The position numbers and the translations under genes are program-made. From JBBRWV01 sp038248985 (GTDB taxonomy: Bacteria; Planctomycetota; Phycisphaerae; WQYP01), in the NCBI GenBank assembly GCA_038248985.1, contig JBBRWV010000093.1, positions 1-14,980 of the forward strand: a stretch of DNA of 14,980 nucleotides, read 5' to 3'. The notes under the pieces are model-generated. The model was given only the letters and a program-made list of their open reading frames with translations, searched no databases and was not told where the DNA came from. Below, one piece after another: positions 7,136 to 14,457 of this stretch; the stretch's first letter is position 1; each line of letters starts with the position of its first letter.

Positions 7136-7681
7136 CTAAAAGTTACCGGGCTGATCAATGCTGGCCAGAGCGGTGCCGATGGCGTGTTTGAGTTCAAGCT
7201 GTTCGACAAATTCCTGGGCCTCGGTGGCACTGGCGAAGCTCTGGGTTTTGTGTTCTCCATCGGCGGTGTAGGTGACGAGATGGGTGGTGCGATCAATGAC
7301 GTGGGTAATTTCGAAGGTGCGGACAGTTTCGGGGGCGGTGATGCGACCGACGGTGAATGCGCCGGCGAGAATAATGAGGCCCGCGGCGATAGTGCCAAAA
7401 CGTTTGAGCCAGACGGACGGACCGATGCGCGCAACGGGGGAGTTGGCGGCGTCCTGCATGGAGCCGATCATGCGGACCGCGGCAGCTTCGGCGTCATCGG
7501 TGGCGGGATTGAAGGCTGCGAGAGCGGCCAGACGGAGCGCGCGTTCGCGTTTCATTTTTTCCGCGAGGGCGGAGGCGTTGGGGTTTTGGCGGAGCAAGGC
7601 TTCGATCTCGGCGCGCTGGGCGGGGGAAAGTTCGTTGTCCAGATATTCATCGAGCAATTGACGAGTTGTCTGGCGTGTCAT
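7136..7681 (-). CDS. Anti-sigma-factor-like single-pass membrane protein, no zinc motif
   Basis: The product has 181 residues and starts at ATG 7681 with GAGG (7688-7691) six bases upstream. Its N-terminus (LLDEYLDNELSPAQRAEIEALL, about 9-30) has the anti-sigma fold signature seen in zinc-finger anti-sigma proteins (y-l-D-g-e-L-s-p-x-e-r). The usual H-x3-C-x2-C residues are absent, replaced by L-L-R-Q-N-P-N-A-S. One membrane segment lies near 95-112 (FGTIAAGLIILAGAFTVG). About 68 residues follow on the far side (FEITHVIDRTTHLVTY...), a possible signal-sensing part. It begins 15 bases after the ECF sigma gene stop and is followed 56 bases later by the PDZ protein gene, so the three form an operon. 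The likely role is to hold the sigma factor at the membrane until a signal arrives. The assignment rests on the N-terminal pattern and context. Confidence 0.8.
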   Translation of the reverse strand: MTRQTTRQLLDEYLDNELSPAQRAEIEALLRQNPNASALAEKMKRERALRLAALAAFNPATDDAEAAAVRMIGSMQDAANSPVARIGPSVWLKRFGTIAAGLIILAGAFTVGRITAPETVRTFEITHVIDRTTHLVTYTADGEHKTQSFASATEAQEFVEQLELKHAIGTALASIDQPGNF

Positions 7682-7696
7682 ATCACACCTCGATCC

Positions 7697-8284
7697 TTAT
7701 TCATGTGACCGCTTGCCGCGGGGGTGCGGCGCGCCGTCACGGGTTTCCTGGGCCATTTTATCTTCCTCAGCCATTTGTTCGAGCAAACGAGCCCGAGCGC
7801 GATGGAGCCAGGTTTTAATTTGCGCCTCAGTGGCGTTGAGCATCTCGGAGATATCTTTATAGGCCATGCCTTGCTGTTCGCGGAGGACCAGAGCCTCACG
7901 CCAATCCTGGGGGAGAGCTTCGATGCGAACCCGCATGAGGGTGGTGGCCTCTTCATTGATGATGCGTTCGGCGGGGTCCTGCTCTTCGCCGAGCATTTCG
8001 TAGATTGCTTCATCGGCGTCCAGGGAACTGCCGAGTTTTCTGCGCCGGCAACTGATCACGTTGCGGGCGACGGACTTGGCCATGAGGCTCCAGCCGCCAT
8101 CGGACCAGTCGTAGGCGTTTTTTTGCCGGAAGAGCCGGAGCAGGGCGTCCTGCACAAGATCTTCGGGGCTTTTGGAATCGCGTGTCGGCGCACCGAGCAT
8201 GGCGCGGGCGAGCCCGATAAGTCGCCCCATATTGGCGTTTACGGCGGCTTCGAAGAGCCGATCTGCGGATGCTGGGCTGGCCAT
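7697..8284 (-). CDS. ECF-family RNA polymerase sigma factor
   Basis: This is a sigma-70 family protein with only regions 2 and 4, the extracytoplasmic-function layout. Start at ATG 8284 (195 residues) fits AGGA at 8292-8295 seven bases upstream; the ATG at 8290 sits one base from that site and is unlikely to be used. Region 2 spans about 10-82, with SPEDLVQDALLRLFR (39-53) and a W-S-L-M-A-K-S-V-A-R-N helix for -10 recognition. Region 4 spans about 122-172: LPQDWREALVLREQQGMAYK, then the helix-turn-helix ISEMLNATEAQIKTWLHRAR that reads the -35 element. An Asp/Glu-rich linker lies between. It heads an operon with an anti-sigma-like protein and a secreted HtrA-like pseudoprotease, pointing to control of an envelope response. 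An ECF-type promoter is visible in front of it. Confidence 0.93.
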   Translation of the reverse strand: MASPASADRLFEAAVNANMGRLIGLARAMLGAPTRDSKSPEDLVQDALLRLFRQKNAYDWSDGGWSLMAKSVARNVISCRRRKLGSSLDADEAIYEMLGEEQDPAERIINEEATTLMRVRIEALPQDWREALVLREQQGMAYKDISEMLNATEAQIKTWLHRARARLLEQMAEEDKMAQETRDGAPHPRGKRSHE

Positions 8285-8291
8285 TCGCATT

Positions 8292-8295
8292 TCCT
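8292..8295 (-). promoter_or_regulatory. Shine-Dalgarno deciding the start of the ECF sigma factor
   Basis: AGGA on the minus strand, seven bases from the ATG at 8284 and one base from the ATG at 8290. Spacing favours 8284. Confidence 0.6.
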
Positions 8296-8314
8296 AATGC
8301 AGTCTGGAGAGATA

Positions 8315-8340
8315 AACGGGCGAGGGAGGGCAAAGTTGCA
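8315..8340 (-). promoter_or_regulatory. Candidate ECF-type promoter of the sigma/anti-sigma/PDZ operon
   Basis: On the minus strand TGCAAC (8340-8335) and CGTT (8318-8315) are exactly 16 bases apart. This is the common ECF arrangement of an AAC-containing -35 and a CGT-containing -10. Transcription would start near 8305-8308, leaving a short leader with the AGGA site. It suggests the sigma factor transcribes its own operon, as many ECF sigmas do. No other copy of this pair was noticed in front of genes in the window. Confidence 0.5.
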
Positions 8341-8414
8341 GTGAAAGGACCGGCCAAAATATGCGTCGGCAATTCAATGGAGGATGCGTGATGCAGAAGG
8401 CATGCGCAAATTTT

Positions 8415-11363
8415 TCACTTGGCTTCCAGCCAGTTGGGGCCGATGCCCAGGTCCACTTTTACGGGAACGCGGAGGGTCATGGCGGACTCCATTTCGCGTT
8501 TGATAAACGTGGACATTTCGTTGGCGCGGGAGGTGGGACATTCGAGCACGAGCTCATCGTGGATTTGCATGATGAGGCGGCAGTCGATGAAGGCGGGGGA
8601 TTGGAGTTTCTTGTGGATGTTGACCATGGCGAGTTTGATGAGATCGGCGGCGGAACCCTGGATGACGGAGTTGAGGGCCGCGCGGGTGCCGAACATGCGA
8701 CGGGCCTGGACGGGGGAGTTGATATCGGGGATGGCGCGCCGGCGGCCGAGGATGGTCTCCACCCAGCCGTGGACGCAGGCTTGCTGAACGCATTCGTGGG
8801 TGAATTGTTCGATGCCGGGGAAGCGACGCTTGTACGCGGTGATGTAGGCGTCGGCTTGTTCGCGGGGGATTTTGAGGACCTCGGCGAGACCGAAGCCGGT
8901 TTGTCCGTAGATGATTCCGAAGTTGACGGTTTTGGCGACGGCACGCATCTCGGGGGTGACGGCGTCTTCGGTGACGTGGTTGAGTTCTGCGGCAACGAGA
9001 CGGTGGACATCATGATTGTTTTCGAACGCTTCGAGGAGGGCAGGCTCGCCGCAGAAATGAGCGAGCATGCGCAGTTCGATCTGGGAGTAATCGGCGACGA
9101 TCAGCAGGTGGTCGGGCGCGGCGATGAAAGCGCGGCGAATTTCGCGGCCGATTTCGGTTTTGACGGGGATGTTTTGCAGATTGGGATCACTGCTGCTGAG
9201 ACGTCCGGTTTCGGCAACGGTTTGATTGAAGTGGGCATGGACGCGCTGTGTGACGGCGTTAGGCAGTTTGGCGAGCGTATCGAGGTAAGTGTTCTTGAGC
9301 TTGGTGAGTTGGCGATATTCGACGATGAGCGCGGGTACGGGGTGCTTGTCGGCGAGTTTTTCCAGTACGGTGATATCGGTGCTGGCGCCAGTTTTGGAAC
9401 GTTTTATGACGGGGAGGTGGAGGTGATTAAACAGGACGTCGGCCAACTGTTTGGGAGAGTCGTGATTGAAGGGCATTCCTGCCGCAGCGGTGATCTGGGC
9501 GGCGAGCACTACCAGTTTTTCGGAAATATCCGCGGAGAGTTTTTTCAGAAGTACGGTGTCGATGCGCACACCGTGGTACTCCATGTCGGCCAGCACGTGC
9601 ATCAGCGGCATTTCGAGGTCGTAGAGCAGTTTGGTGAATCCTAGTTTTTCGACTTGCGGAGCCATCAGGTTGGCAAGCCGAAGCGTGACATCGGAATCTT
9701 CCGCGGCGTAGCGACAGGCACGATCGAGGGGGACGTCGGCGAAGCTGATTTGTTTTTTTCCAGTGCCGATGAGATCCTGAATCGGGATGGGCTGCAGACC
9801 GAGGAGATCGGCGGCCAGCGCATCCATACCATGGCTCATGCGCGTGGAGTCGAGAACGTAGCTGGCGATCATGGTATCGAACGCAGCGCCGGCAAGCGTG
9901 ATGCCGGCTTTGCGCAGTGAGTTGATGTCGTATTTCAGGTTCTGGCCAATCTTGGGGATGCGCGGATCTTCGAGCAGGGGACCGAGTATGCGGCGAACGT
10001 CGGCGATGTTGAGCACCACGTCGCCGGTTCCTTTGATGGCAATGTAGAAGGAGCGGCCTTCCCGTGCGGAAAGCGAGATCCCGCAGAGATTGGACGCCAT
10101 GCTTCCGAGGGCGTCGGTCTCGGTATCCACGGCGATCCATTTCGCATCCTGGGCAAGCAACTCAGTGACCAGGGCTTCGAGTTTTTCCGGAGTGTTGATG
10201 AGGATGAATTCGCCCTCGACGGGTTTGAGGCCGGTCCGCATCGGCGACGGAGCGGTTGGTATTTCGTCATCGGTAATGGCCGGGAGTGCTTTCGCAGGTT
10301 CCTCGGGTTCCAAGGCGAAAAGACCGCCGAGTTCTTCGCCGGTGTTGGTGGTTTGTGGCTGCGTTGGCGGTGTCGGCGATTTTGTTGCGGCTTTTTGGAC
10401 GGTGGACGGTTGCGGAGTGGGTGATTCACCGCGATACATCGCGACCACGTTTTCCAGTTGCGCGAGCATGCGATTGAATCCCAGTTCCTGAAATAAGGGA
10501 GCGAGGCGGGGGAGCAACTCGGGCTTGACCGTGGTTTTTTCCCAGTCGAGGGGAGCGATGGGCACATCGAACTGGAGTTCGACGAGCTTGCGCGAATTTT
10601 CCAGCAGGTGCAGGTTGGCGCGAAGGGCGTCGCCAATTTTTCCTTTGATGGCATCCTTATTGGCCAGCAGCGCGTCCATGGAGCCATATTCGGCGATCCA
10701 TTTGGCCGCAGTCTTGGGCCCGACGCCGGGAATGCCGGGAATGTTATCGACACTGTCGCCGGTGAGCGCGAGGACATCGCGCGCCTGGGCAGGGGTGTAT
10801 CCTTTCTTGGCCAGGAGACCGGCGGCATCGATTTCTTCGTTGGTCTGGATGTCGAACATTTTGACGCGGTCATCAATGAGCTGATCGAGGTCTTTGTCCT
10901 TGGTGGCCATGTAAATTCGGCAATCCGCGCACGCGGCATCGGTGCGCACCTGGCGCACCAGCGTGGCGATGACATCGTCGGCCTCGAAGCCGTCCTGCCG
11001 GTAGATAGGAATGCCGGCCATTTCAACGATCTGGAGAATGCGGTCGATTTGCGGGGGCATATCTTCGGGCATGGGCTTACGCTGAGCTTTGTAGGATGCG
11101 TCGAGGATTTCACGTCCACTGGAACCGGCATCCATCGCCAGGATGATGTGGGTGGGCTTGCGAGTTTGCAGCAGTTTTAAAAGCATTCCGACAAAGCCAA
11201 AGGTGGCGTTGGTGGGCTCGCCCTTGGGCGAGCGCAAGCCCATCACCGCGTAATAGGCACGGTAGATCTGGGCATGTCCGTCGATAATGTAGAGGGTTCG
11301 ATTCGGCGGCGCAATGTCGACAGTAACAGAATCGCGGGAAGGTATTGAGGCATCAACCTGCAT
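8415..11363 (-). CDS. polA: DNA polymerase I
   Basis: The start is ATG 11363 (982 residues), which has AAGG (11371-11374) seven bases upstream; the in-frame TTG at 11381 has no ribosome site. Residues about 20-305 are the 5'-3' flap exonuclease (YIIDGHAQIYRAYY, GFEADDVIATL, TGDSVDNIPGIPGVGPKTAA). A Pro/Thr/Gln-rich linker covers about 312-380. Residues about 385-575 are the 3'-5' exonuclease, with DTETD (413-417), NLKYDIN (475-481) and YAAEDSD (552-558) all intact, so proofreading should be active. The polymerase follows, with motif A DYSQIELR (758-765), motif B RAVAKTVNFGIIYG (807-820) and motif C QIHDE (933-937). All three catalytic activities are therefore predicted, in Okazaki fragment maturation and repair synthesis. 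It is somewhat longer than the 928-residue E. coli enzyme, mostly in the linker. It follows a zinc-ribbon gene by 37 bases, probably in one transcript. Confidence 0.98.
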   Translation of the reverse strand: MQVDASIPSRDSVTVDIAPPNRTLYIIDGHAQIYRAYYAVMGLRSPKGEPTNATFGFVGMLLKLLQTRKPTHIILAMDAGSSGREILDASYKAQRKPMPEDMPPQIDRILQIVEMAGIPIYRQDGFEADDVIATLVRQVRTDAACADCRIYMATKDKDLDQLIDDRVKMFDIQTNEEIDAAGLLAKKGYTPAQARDVLALTGDSVDNIPGIPGVGPKTAAKWIAEYGSMDALLANKDAIKGKIGDALRANLHLLENSRKLVELQFDVPIAPLDWEKTTVKPELLPRLAPLFQELGFNRMLAQLENVVAMYRGESPTPQPSTVQKAATKSPTPPTQPQTTNTGEELGGLFALEPEEPAKALPAITDDEIPTAPSPMRTGLKPVEGEFILINTPEKLEALVTELLAQDAKWIAVDTETDALGSMASNLCGISLSAREGRSFYIAIKGTGDVVLNIADVRRILGPLLEDPRIPKIGQNLKYDINSLRKAGITLAGAAFDTMIASYVLDSTRMSHGMDALAADLLGLQPIPIQDLIGTGKKQISFADVPLDRACRYAAEDSDVTLRLANLMAPQVEKLGFTKLLYDLEMPLMHVLADMEYHGVRIDTVLLKKLSADISEKLVVLAAQITAAAGMPFNHDSPKQLADVLFNHLHLPVIKRSKTGASTDITVLEKLADKHPVPALIVEYRQLTKLKNTYLDTLAKLPNAVTQRVHAHFNQTVAETGRLSSSDPNLQNIPVKTEIGREIRRAFIAAPDHLLIVADYSQIELRMLAHFCGEPALLEAFENNHDVHRLVAAELNHVTEDAVTPEMRAVAKTVNFGIIYGQTGFGLAEVLKIPREQADAYITAYKRRFPGIEQFTHECVQQACVHGWVETILGRRRAIPDINSPVQARRMFGTRAALNSVIQGSAADLIKLAMVNIHKKLQSPAFIDCRLIMQIHDELVLECPTSRANEMSTFIKREMESAMTLRVPVKVDLGIGPNWLEAK

Positions 11364-11400
11364 GTTCCCGCCTTGTATCAATCACGCGGTTATTCTTCGG

Positions 11401-11775
11401 TTAAGGTTTTTTGTGGTGAAAGAGGCCCTTGAGATAGTCGGAGATCGTGAAGTTCTTGAGATCTTTGAACTCGCCGGCATCGAGAAAAATGCCGAAGCAA
11501 ACGGTGCAGGCCTCGTAGTCGATATGGTGTTGATCGACGTCCACCATGCGGATCATTTTGGTCTTGCAGCGCGGGCATTCAATATCGGTGATTTTATCCA
11601 TTTGGCGACCGACCCGGGTATCACCGGTATCGATGGATTCGGCGCCTTTTTTGTGCTTGAGTTGCCGTGATTCGGTGGCATCGAAGAAAATGCCTTTGCA
11701 GTTGGTGCAGCGGTCCACCGTAACTTCATCAAACGTGACTGGCTCCATGGCGGCCTGGCATTTCGGACAATTCAT
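11401..11775 (-). CDS. Small protein with two zf-TFIIB-type zinc ribbons
   Basis: The start at ATG 11775 gives 124 residues and is supported by GGAG (11785-11788) nine bases upstream; the open frame runs back to a TTG at 11790 that lacks a site. The protein has two copies of the same module. Module one spans about 1-35: CPKC, then CTNCKGIFFDATE. Module two spans about 66-105: CPRCKTKM, then CTVCFGIFLDAGE. Each supplies four cysteines for one zinc ion, the pattern of the zf-TFIIB (transcription-factor zinc-finger) family. The C-terminus is basic (LKGLFHHKKP). Members of this family are widespread, small and of unknown function. The gene sits just upstream of polA on the same strand, with 37 bases between. 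No specific role can be assigned. Confidence 0.88.
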   Translation of the reverse strand: MNCPKCQAAMEPVTFDEVTVDRCTNCKGIFFDATESRQLKHKKGAESIDTGDTRVGRQMDKITDIECPRCKTKMIRMVDVDQHHIDYEACTVCFGIFLDAGEFKDLKNFTISDYLKGLFHHKKP

Positions 11776-11804
11776 TTCTTTGGTCTCCAAATTGAATACG
11801 GCGA

Positions 11805-11834
11805 ATTTTAGCGGGTGTCTTGGCGGTAGGCGAA
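11805..11834 (-). promoter_or_regulatory. Weak candidate promoter for the zinc-ribbon/polA unit
   Basis: On the minus strand TAAAAT (11810-11805) is a 5/6 match to a -10 element, with TTCGCC (11834-11829) 18 bases upstream as a poor -35. The predicted start near 11798 lies about 23 bases from the ATG at 11775 and just before its GGAG site. Confidence 0.3.
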
Positions 11835-12097
11835 TGCGAATCTCTAGCTTGGGAATACTATAAAGAGTTTTCCTGCATTAAGCACACCAAGCCGAAAAAT
11901 CGTTTTACCGCCTTGCGCCTCCTTCGCTTACATTCTTTCAGGCGCGACGTCTGGGGGCTAAAACTGGACAGTCCACTGGGTCTCCCGCACGCGGCGAAGG
12001 ATGGCCAAAGGATGCTGCTCCCAATATTTTCTAACCAAGTTTCGCAATAAAGCTCAGGGATGCCTCGTTTGTCGGATATCTAGTGCGTTATTGATCG
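11835..12097. other. Non-coding stretch between divergent genes
   Basis: No open frame here looks coding. The one frame of 76 codons (11820-12050, plus) has no ribosome site, no recognisable domain and an unnatural composition. No tRNA, SRP RNA, RNase P or tmRNA signature was seen. It separates the zinc-ribbon/polA unit from the exported-protein gene. Confidence 0.5.
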
Positions 12098-12106
12098 TGG
12101 TATAAG
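12098..12106 (+). promoter_or_regulatory. Candidate extended -10 promoter for the exported protein gene
   Basis: TGGTATAAG fits the extended -10 form (TGn followed by a 5/6 match to TATAAT). No -35 is visible at the normal distance, which an extended -10 can tolerate. The start would be near 12113, giving a leader of about 100 bases. Confidence 0.4.
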
Positions 12107-12203
12107 AAAAAGCTTGATCCGTAAAGTCAGGCGACCTATTGTGCGGTCGTTTGGCCAATGAGGCATCAAAACACTTTTTTGAAAAGGACTGTCAAACATG
12201 CTG

Positions 12204-12208
12204 AAGGA
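12204..12208 (+). promoter_or_regulatory. Shine-Dalgarno deciding the start of the exported protein
   Basis: AAGGA lies seven bases before ATG 12216. The upstream in-frame ATG at 12198 has only an AGGA about ten bases away, and its use would put six polar or charged residues ahead of the signal peptide. Confidence 0.55.
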
Positions 12209-12215
12209 CGAAACG

Positions 12216-13313
12216 ATGAATCAGAAACGGATTTGGAGCTTTGGAAAGCTGGCCTCTGCCGCAGTACTCGCCATGGTGGTGGGAATGTCGGTCCGGGTGA
12301 TCGCCGAACCGGCACCCGCGACTGCCGAGGCCACCAGCAAGAAGACTGACGACGCGACACGTCTGGATAAGTTTGGCACATTTGTACCGGCCTTCACGGA
12401 GGCAGCAATTGACTTTGATAGCTGCAAAACAATTGTGAATGGGAAAGCCGAAGCCGTGCATTACTGGAATGTGCGCCGTGCCCTGGGCTTGATTCCGACT
12501 TCGGAGAACTGGAATTACAATCAACTGGAATTGGCCGAAGGAGAGAAGAATAAAGAAACCACGTTTGGTTATTTGATCGTGCTGAAGAAGGCGATGGAAG
12601 TGGGGACGCTGGCGGCAACGCCGGCGAATTTGGGCGAAGGAAAAGAATCCACCAACAATGGCGAGCTTTTCTATGTGGGGGGCGATGTGAAGGAAGTTCC
12701 TGATGTGTCCAAAGAAGCGGAGTGGAAGAAGGTAGCGTTTGACACGCCTTCGCAGTATCTGCGGTTTAGCACCTTGCCCAAGGGCACAACCGTCAAAGCG
12801 CTCTACTTCAAAGATGTGCGCACCGCCGGCGGATCACAGTTGGTGTACCTGCACGCTTACAAGAACCGACTGGAAAATGTGACCTCCAAGGCGACCGGTA
12901 GCAGCGAGCCGAAGGAGACCGTGAAGGCTGCGGCAGGTCTGCCCAAGGGTTCGGGATGGGCTGTGGAGCTAAAGGAAGCTGCGTTGAAAACGCCGGTGAG
13001 CTATACGCTTACGTGGGATAAGCCGCAGAAATTGAGCGGCGTATTTCTGTACAGTAACGCCGACAAGTTTCGGTTGCTGACTTACACGGGTAAAGAAGGG
13101 GGCGCCGCGAACGCTGGTGCCGATGCGTGGAAGCCCATCGAATACAAGGCCGACTGGGACAATATCCACGGCTGGGAGAACTGGCACTTCAACTATCGCT
13201 GGTTGTCGTTTCCCACGCTGGAGACTTCGGCCTTACGGGTCGAAGTGAATGCAGCGGATGGCGGAACGCTTTGGATCACGGGTTTGGGCGCCGTGACGGT
13301 AGCCAAGGATTGA
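12216..13313 (+). CDS. Exported protein of unknown function, probable beta-sandwich (discoidin-like) modules
   Basis: The product has 365 residues from ATG 12216. A Sec signal peptide spans about 1-31 (basic MNQKR start, then a hydrophobic run, cleavage near V-I-A/E-P), so it acts in the periplasm or outside. The mature part looks like two beta-rich modules. The first, about 45-215, includes FDTPSQYLRFSTLPKGTTVK and then ALYFKDVRT. The second, about 235-365, includes VSYTLTWDKPQKLSGVFLYS near its start and LRVEVNAADGGTLWITGLGA near its end; this order is reminiscent of F5/8 type C (discoidin) or galactose-binding folds. Trp and Tyr are frequent in the second module. No catalytic motif was recognised. 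The gene stands alone on its strand and converges on a glycosidase gene, consistent with but not proof of a role in polysaccharide contact. The domain reading is tentative. Confidence 0.85.
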   Translation: MNQKRIWSFGKLASAAVLAMVVGMSVRVIAEPAPATAEATSKKTDDATRLDKFGTFVPAFTEAAIDFDSCKTIVNGKAEAVHYWNVRRALGLIPTSENWNYNQLELAEGEKNKETTFGYLIVLKKAMEVGTLAATPANLGEGKESTNNGELFYVGGDVKEVPDVSKEAEWKKVAFDTPSQYLRFSTLPKGTTVKALYFKDVRTAGGSQLVYLHAYKNRLENVTSKATGSSEPKETVKAAAGLPKGSGWAVELKEAALKTPVSYTLTWDKPQKLSGVFLYSNADKFRLLTYTGKEGGAANAGADAWKPIEYKADWDNIHGWENWHFNYRWLSFPTLETSALRVEVNAADGGTLWITGLGAVTVAKD

Positions 13314-13332
13314 TTCGACGATTGCAATATGG

Positions 13333-13359
13333 CCCCTCGGCGTTCACCGCGTCGAGGGG
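13333..13359. terminator. Strong hairpin between convergent genes, without a T-run
   Basis: CCCCTCGGCG (13333-13342) pairs with CGTCGAGGGG (13350-13359) over ten pairs including one wobble, with a seven-base loop. It begins 19 bases after the exported-protein stop and ends directly against the stop of the glycosidase gene on the other strand. Neither strand has a T-run, so it may end or protect transcripts in both directions rather than act as a classic terminator. Confidence 0.5.
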
Positions 13360-14457
13360 TCAGCGATCGGTGAAGTAATCAAGGTCCCACGAGTTGAGAA
13401 ATTCGATGCGCGGTTTGTCGTTGTCGAATTCAATCGGAAGCCATAAGTAGCGACCATCGATAGCGTTCTTGGGACGCCATTGATCGGCCAAAAAAATGAA
13501 TGCATCGGGGACATTGGCCACGGGGAGAACATGCGTGGCTTGCCCGCCGAAGGTAACTTCCGCGCCGGGACCGATGCACGGGTTGCCGAGTTCGGTCCAC
13601 GGCCCCCAGATGGAATCCGCGACGGCGGAGCGTGCTTCGTTAGGATCCCAGCCGGTGCAACCGGATGAGAGCAGGTAGTATTTGTTTTCACGCTTGAAGA
13701 GCGCGGGGGCTTCATGAAAGCGGCCGGGGAAGAAGCGGGCGTATTTGCCGGATGTCGTGGTGAAATCGGGGCTGAGCTGGGAGATGTGCAGGACGCCGTT
13801 GTCTTCAGAAGCATGGATGTGGTAACCGACGCCATCCTCATCCACGAACAGGGTCATGTCACGCGACATCTGGCCGCCGGCGAAATCGCGGCGGTAGAGA
13901 ATGTCTGTGGGATAATCAGGGACGGGGCCGCCGGGGAGATGGAGGGTGGCGATGGCGCCTGCTTCTTCGGGGGAAAGAATCTTTTTGGAGTCTTCGGCGA
14001 CGTTGACGGGCCAGTGGCTGGCGTTGGGGCGAAAGGACTGGAGGAAGGTGTAAGGGCCTGTGGGCGAGTCACTGATGGCGGTGGCCGTTCGTGCGGCGGA
14101 ATATTTTTTACCGCTGAACTCCAAATGGAACCACATAACGAATTTTTTCGTGGCGGTGTTGTAGATGACTTTGGGGCGTTCGATGATGTTGCCTTTGGCG
14201 ATGTCGCTGGCGGGGTCATCAGAAACAGGCAAGACGATGCCTTCGTCTTTCCAGTTGTAGAGATCGGTGGAGGAGTAACAGTGAACGCCGACATGGGCTG
14301 CATTGCCGGCGGAGCCCTCGATTTTATGTTCGCCGAACCAGTAGTAGGTGCCAGCATGGAGGAGTATGCCTCCGCCGTGGGCGTTGATGTGAACACCGTT
14401 GTTGTCTGGCCAGAGTTGGCCAGGGAAAAAGGCATCGAGCGTTGCGGGGGTGGTCAT
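13360..14457 (-). CDS. Glycoside hydrolase family 43-type protein, apparently intracellular
   Basis: The product has 365 residues and a five-bladed beta-propeller type sequence. Recognisable blocks are INAHGGGILLHAGTYYWFGEHK (24-45), RPKVIYN (94-100) with FVMWFH (106-111), SRDMTLFVDEDGVGYHIHAS (198-217), FHEAPALFKRENKYYLLSSG (247-266) with CTGWDPN, and FGGQATHV (303-310). These resemble GH43 enzymes of the exo-beta-1,3-galactanase group (subfamily 24) and relatives. The usual N-terminal catalytic Asp is replaced in the I-N-A-H-G-G-G block. Glu249 is the likely acid, with Gln306 at the place where that group uses Gln as base. Substrate is not certain. There is no signal peptide: the frame reads back to the upstream gene's stop without another start, so ATG 14457 is the first. 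Only a weak AAAGA precedes it. It lies 63 bases after a HEAT-repeat gene on the same strand. Confidence 0.88.
   Translation of the reverse strand: MTTPATLDAFFPGQLWPDNNGVHINAHGGGILLHAGTYYWFGEHKIEGSAGNAAHVGVHCYSSTDLYNWKDEGIVLPVSDDPASDIAKGNIIERPKVIYNTATKKFVMWFHLEFSGKKYSAARTATAISDSPTGPYTFLQSFRPNASHWPVNVAEDSKKILSPEEAGAIATLHLPGGPVPDYPTDILYRRDFAGGQMSRDMTLFVDEDGVGYHIHASEDNGVLHISQLSPDFTTTSGKYARFFPGRFHEAPALFKRENKYYLLSSGCTGWDPNEARSAVADSIWGPWTELGNPCIGPGAEVTFGGQATHVLPVANVPDAFIFLADQWRPKNAIDGRYLWLPIEFDNDKPRIEFLNSWDLDYFTDR

Noticed and set aside
7007..7708. Plus-strand open frame of 233 codons opposite the anti-sigma gene
   Set aside because: Composition is a Gly-rich shadow. The opposite strand carries a coherent sigma/anti-sigma/PDZ operon with ribosome sites.
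8385..8414. Small hairpin and A-rich tract after the polA stop as a terminator
   Set aside because: The stem is only 4-5 pairs and no T-run follows it on the minus strand.
8361..9644. Long plus-strand open frame of 427 codons opposite polA
   Set aside because: It lies antisense to the C-terminal half of a fully conserved DNA polymerase I. Its Gly/Asp/Phe-heavy translation is the typical shadow of a GC-rich gene, with no domain seen.
11820..12050. 76-codon plus-strand frame in the intergenic gap
   Set aside because: No ribosome site, no recognisable domain and no signal peptide.
12059..12167. Inverted repeat GATGCCTC/GAGGCATC enclosing two small hairpins, followed by a T-run, which looked like a structured leader or riboswitch
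   Set aside because: Eight-base inverted repeats at this spacing are expected by chance many times in 15 kb. The best promoter candidate (12098-12106) lies inside it, so the transcript would lack the left arm. No known riboswitch core was recognised.
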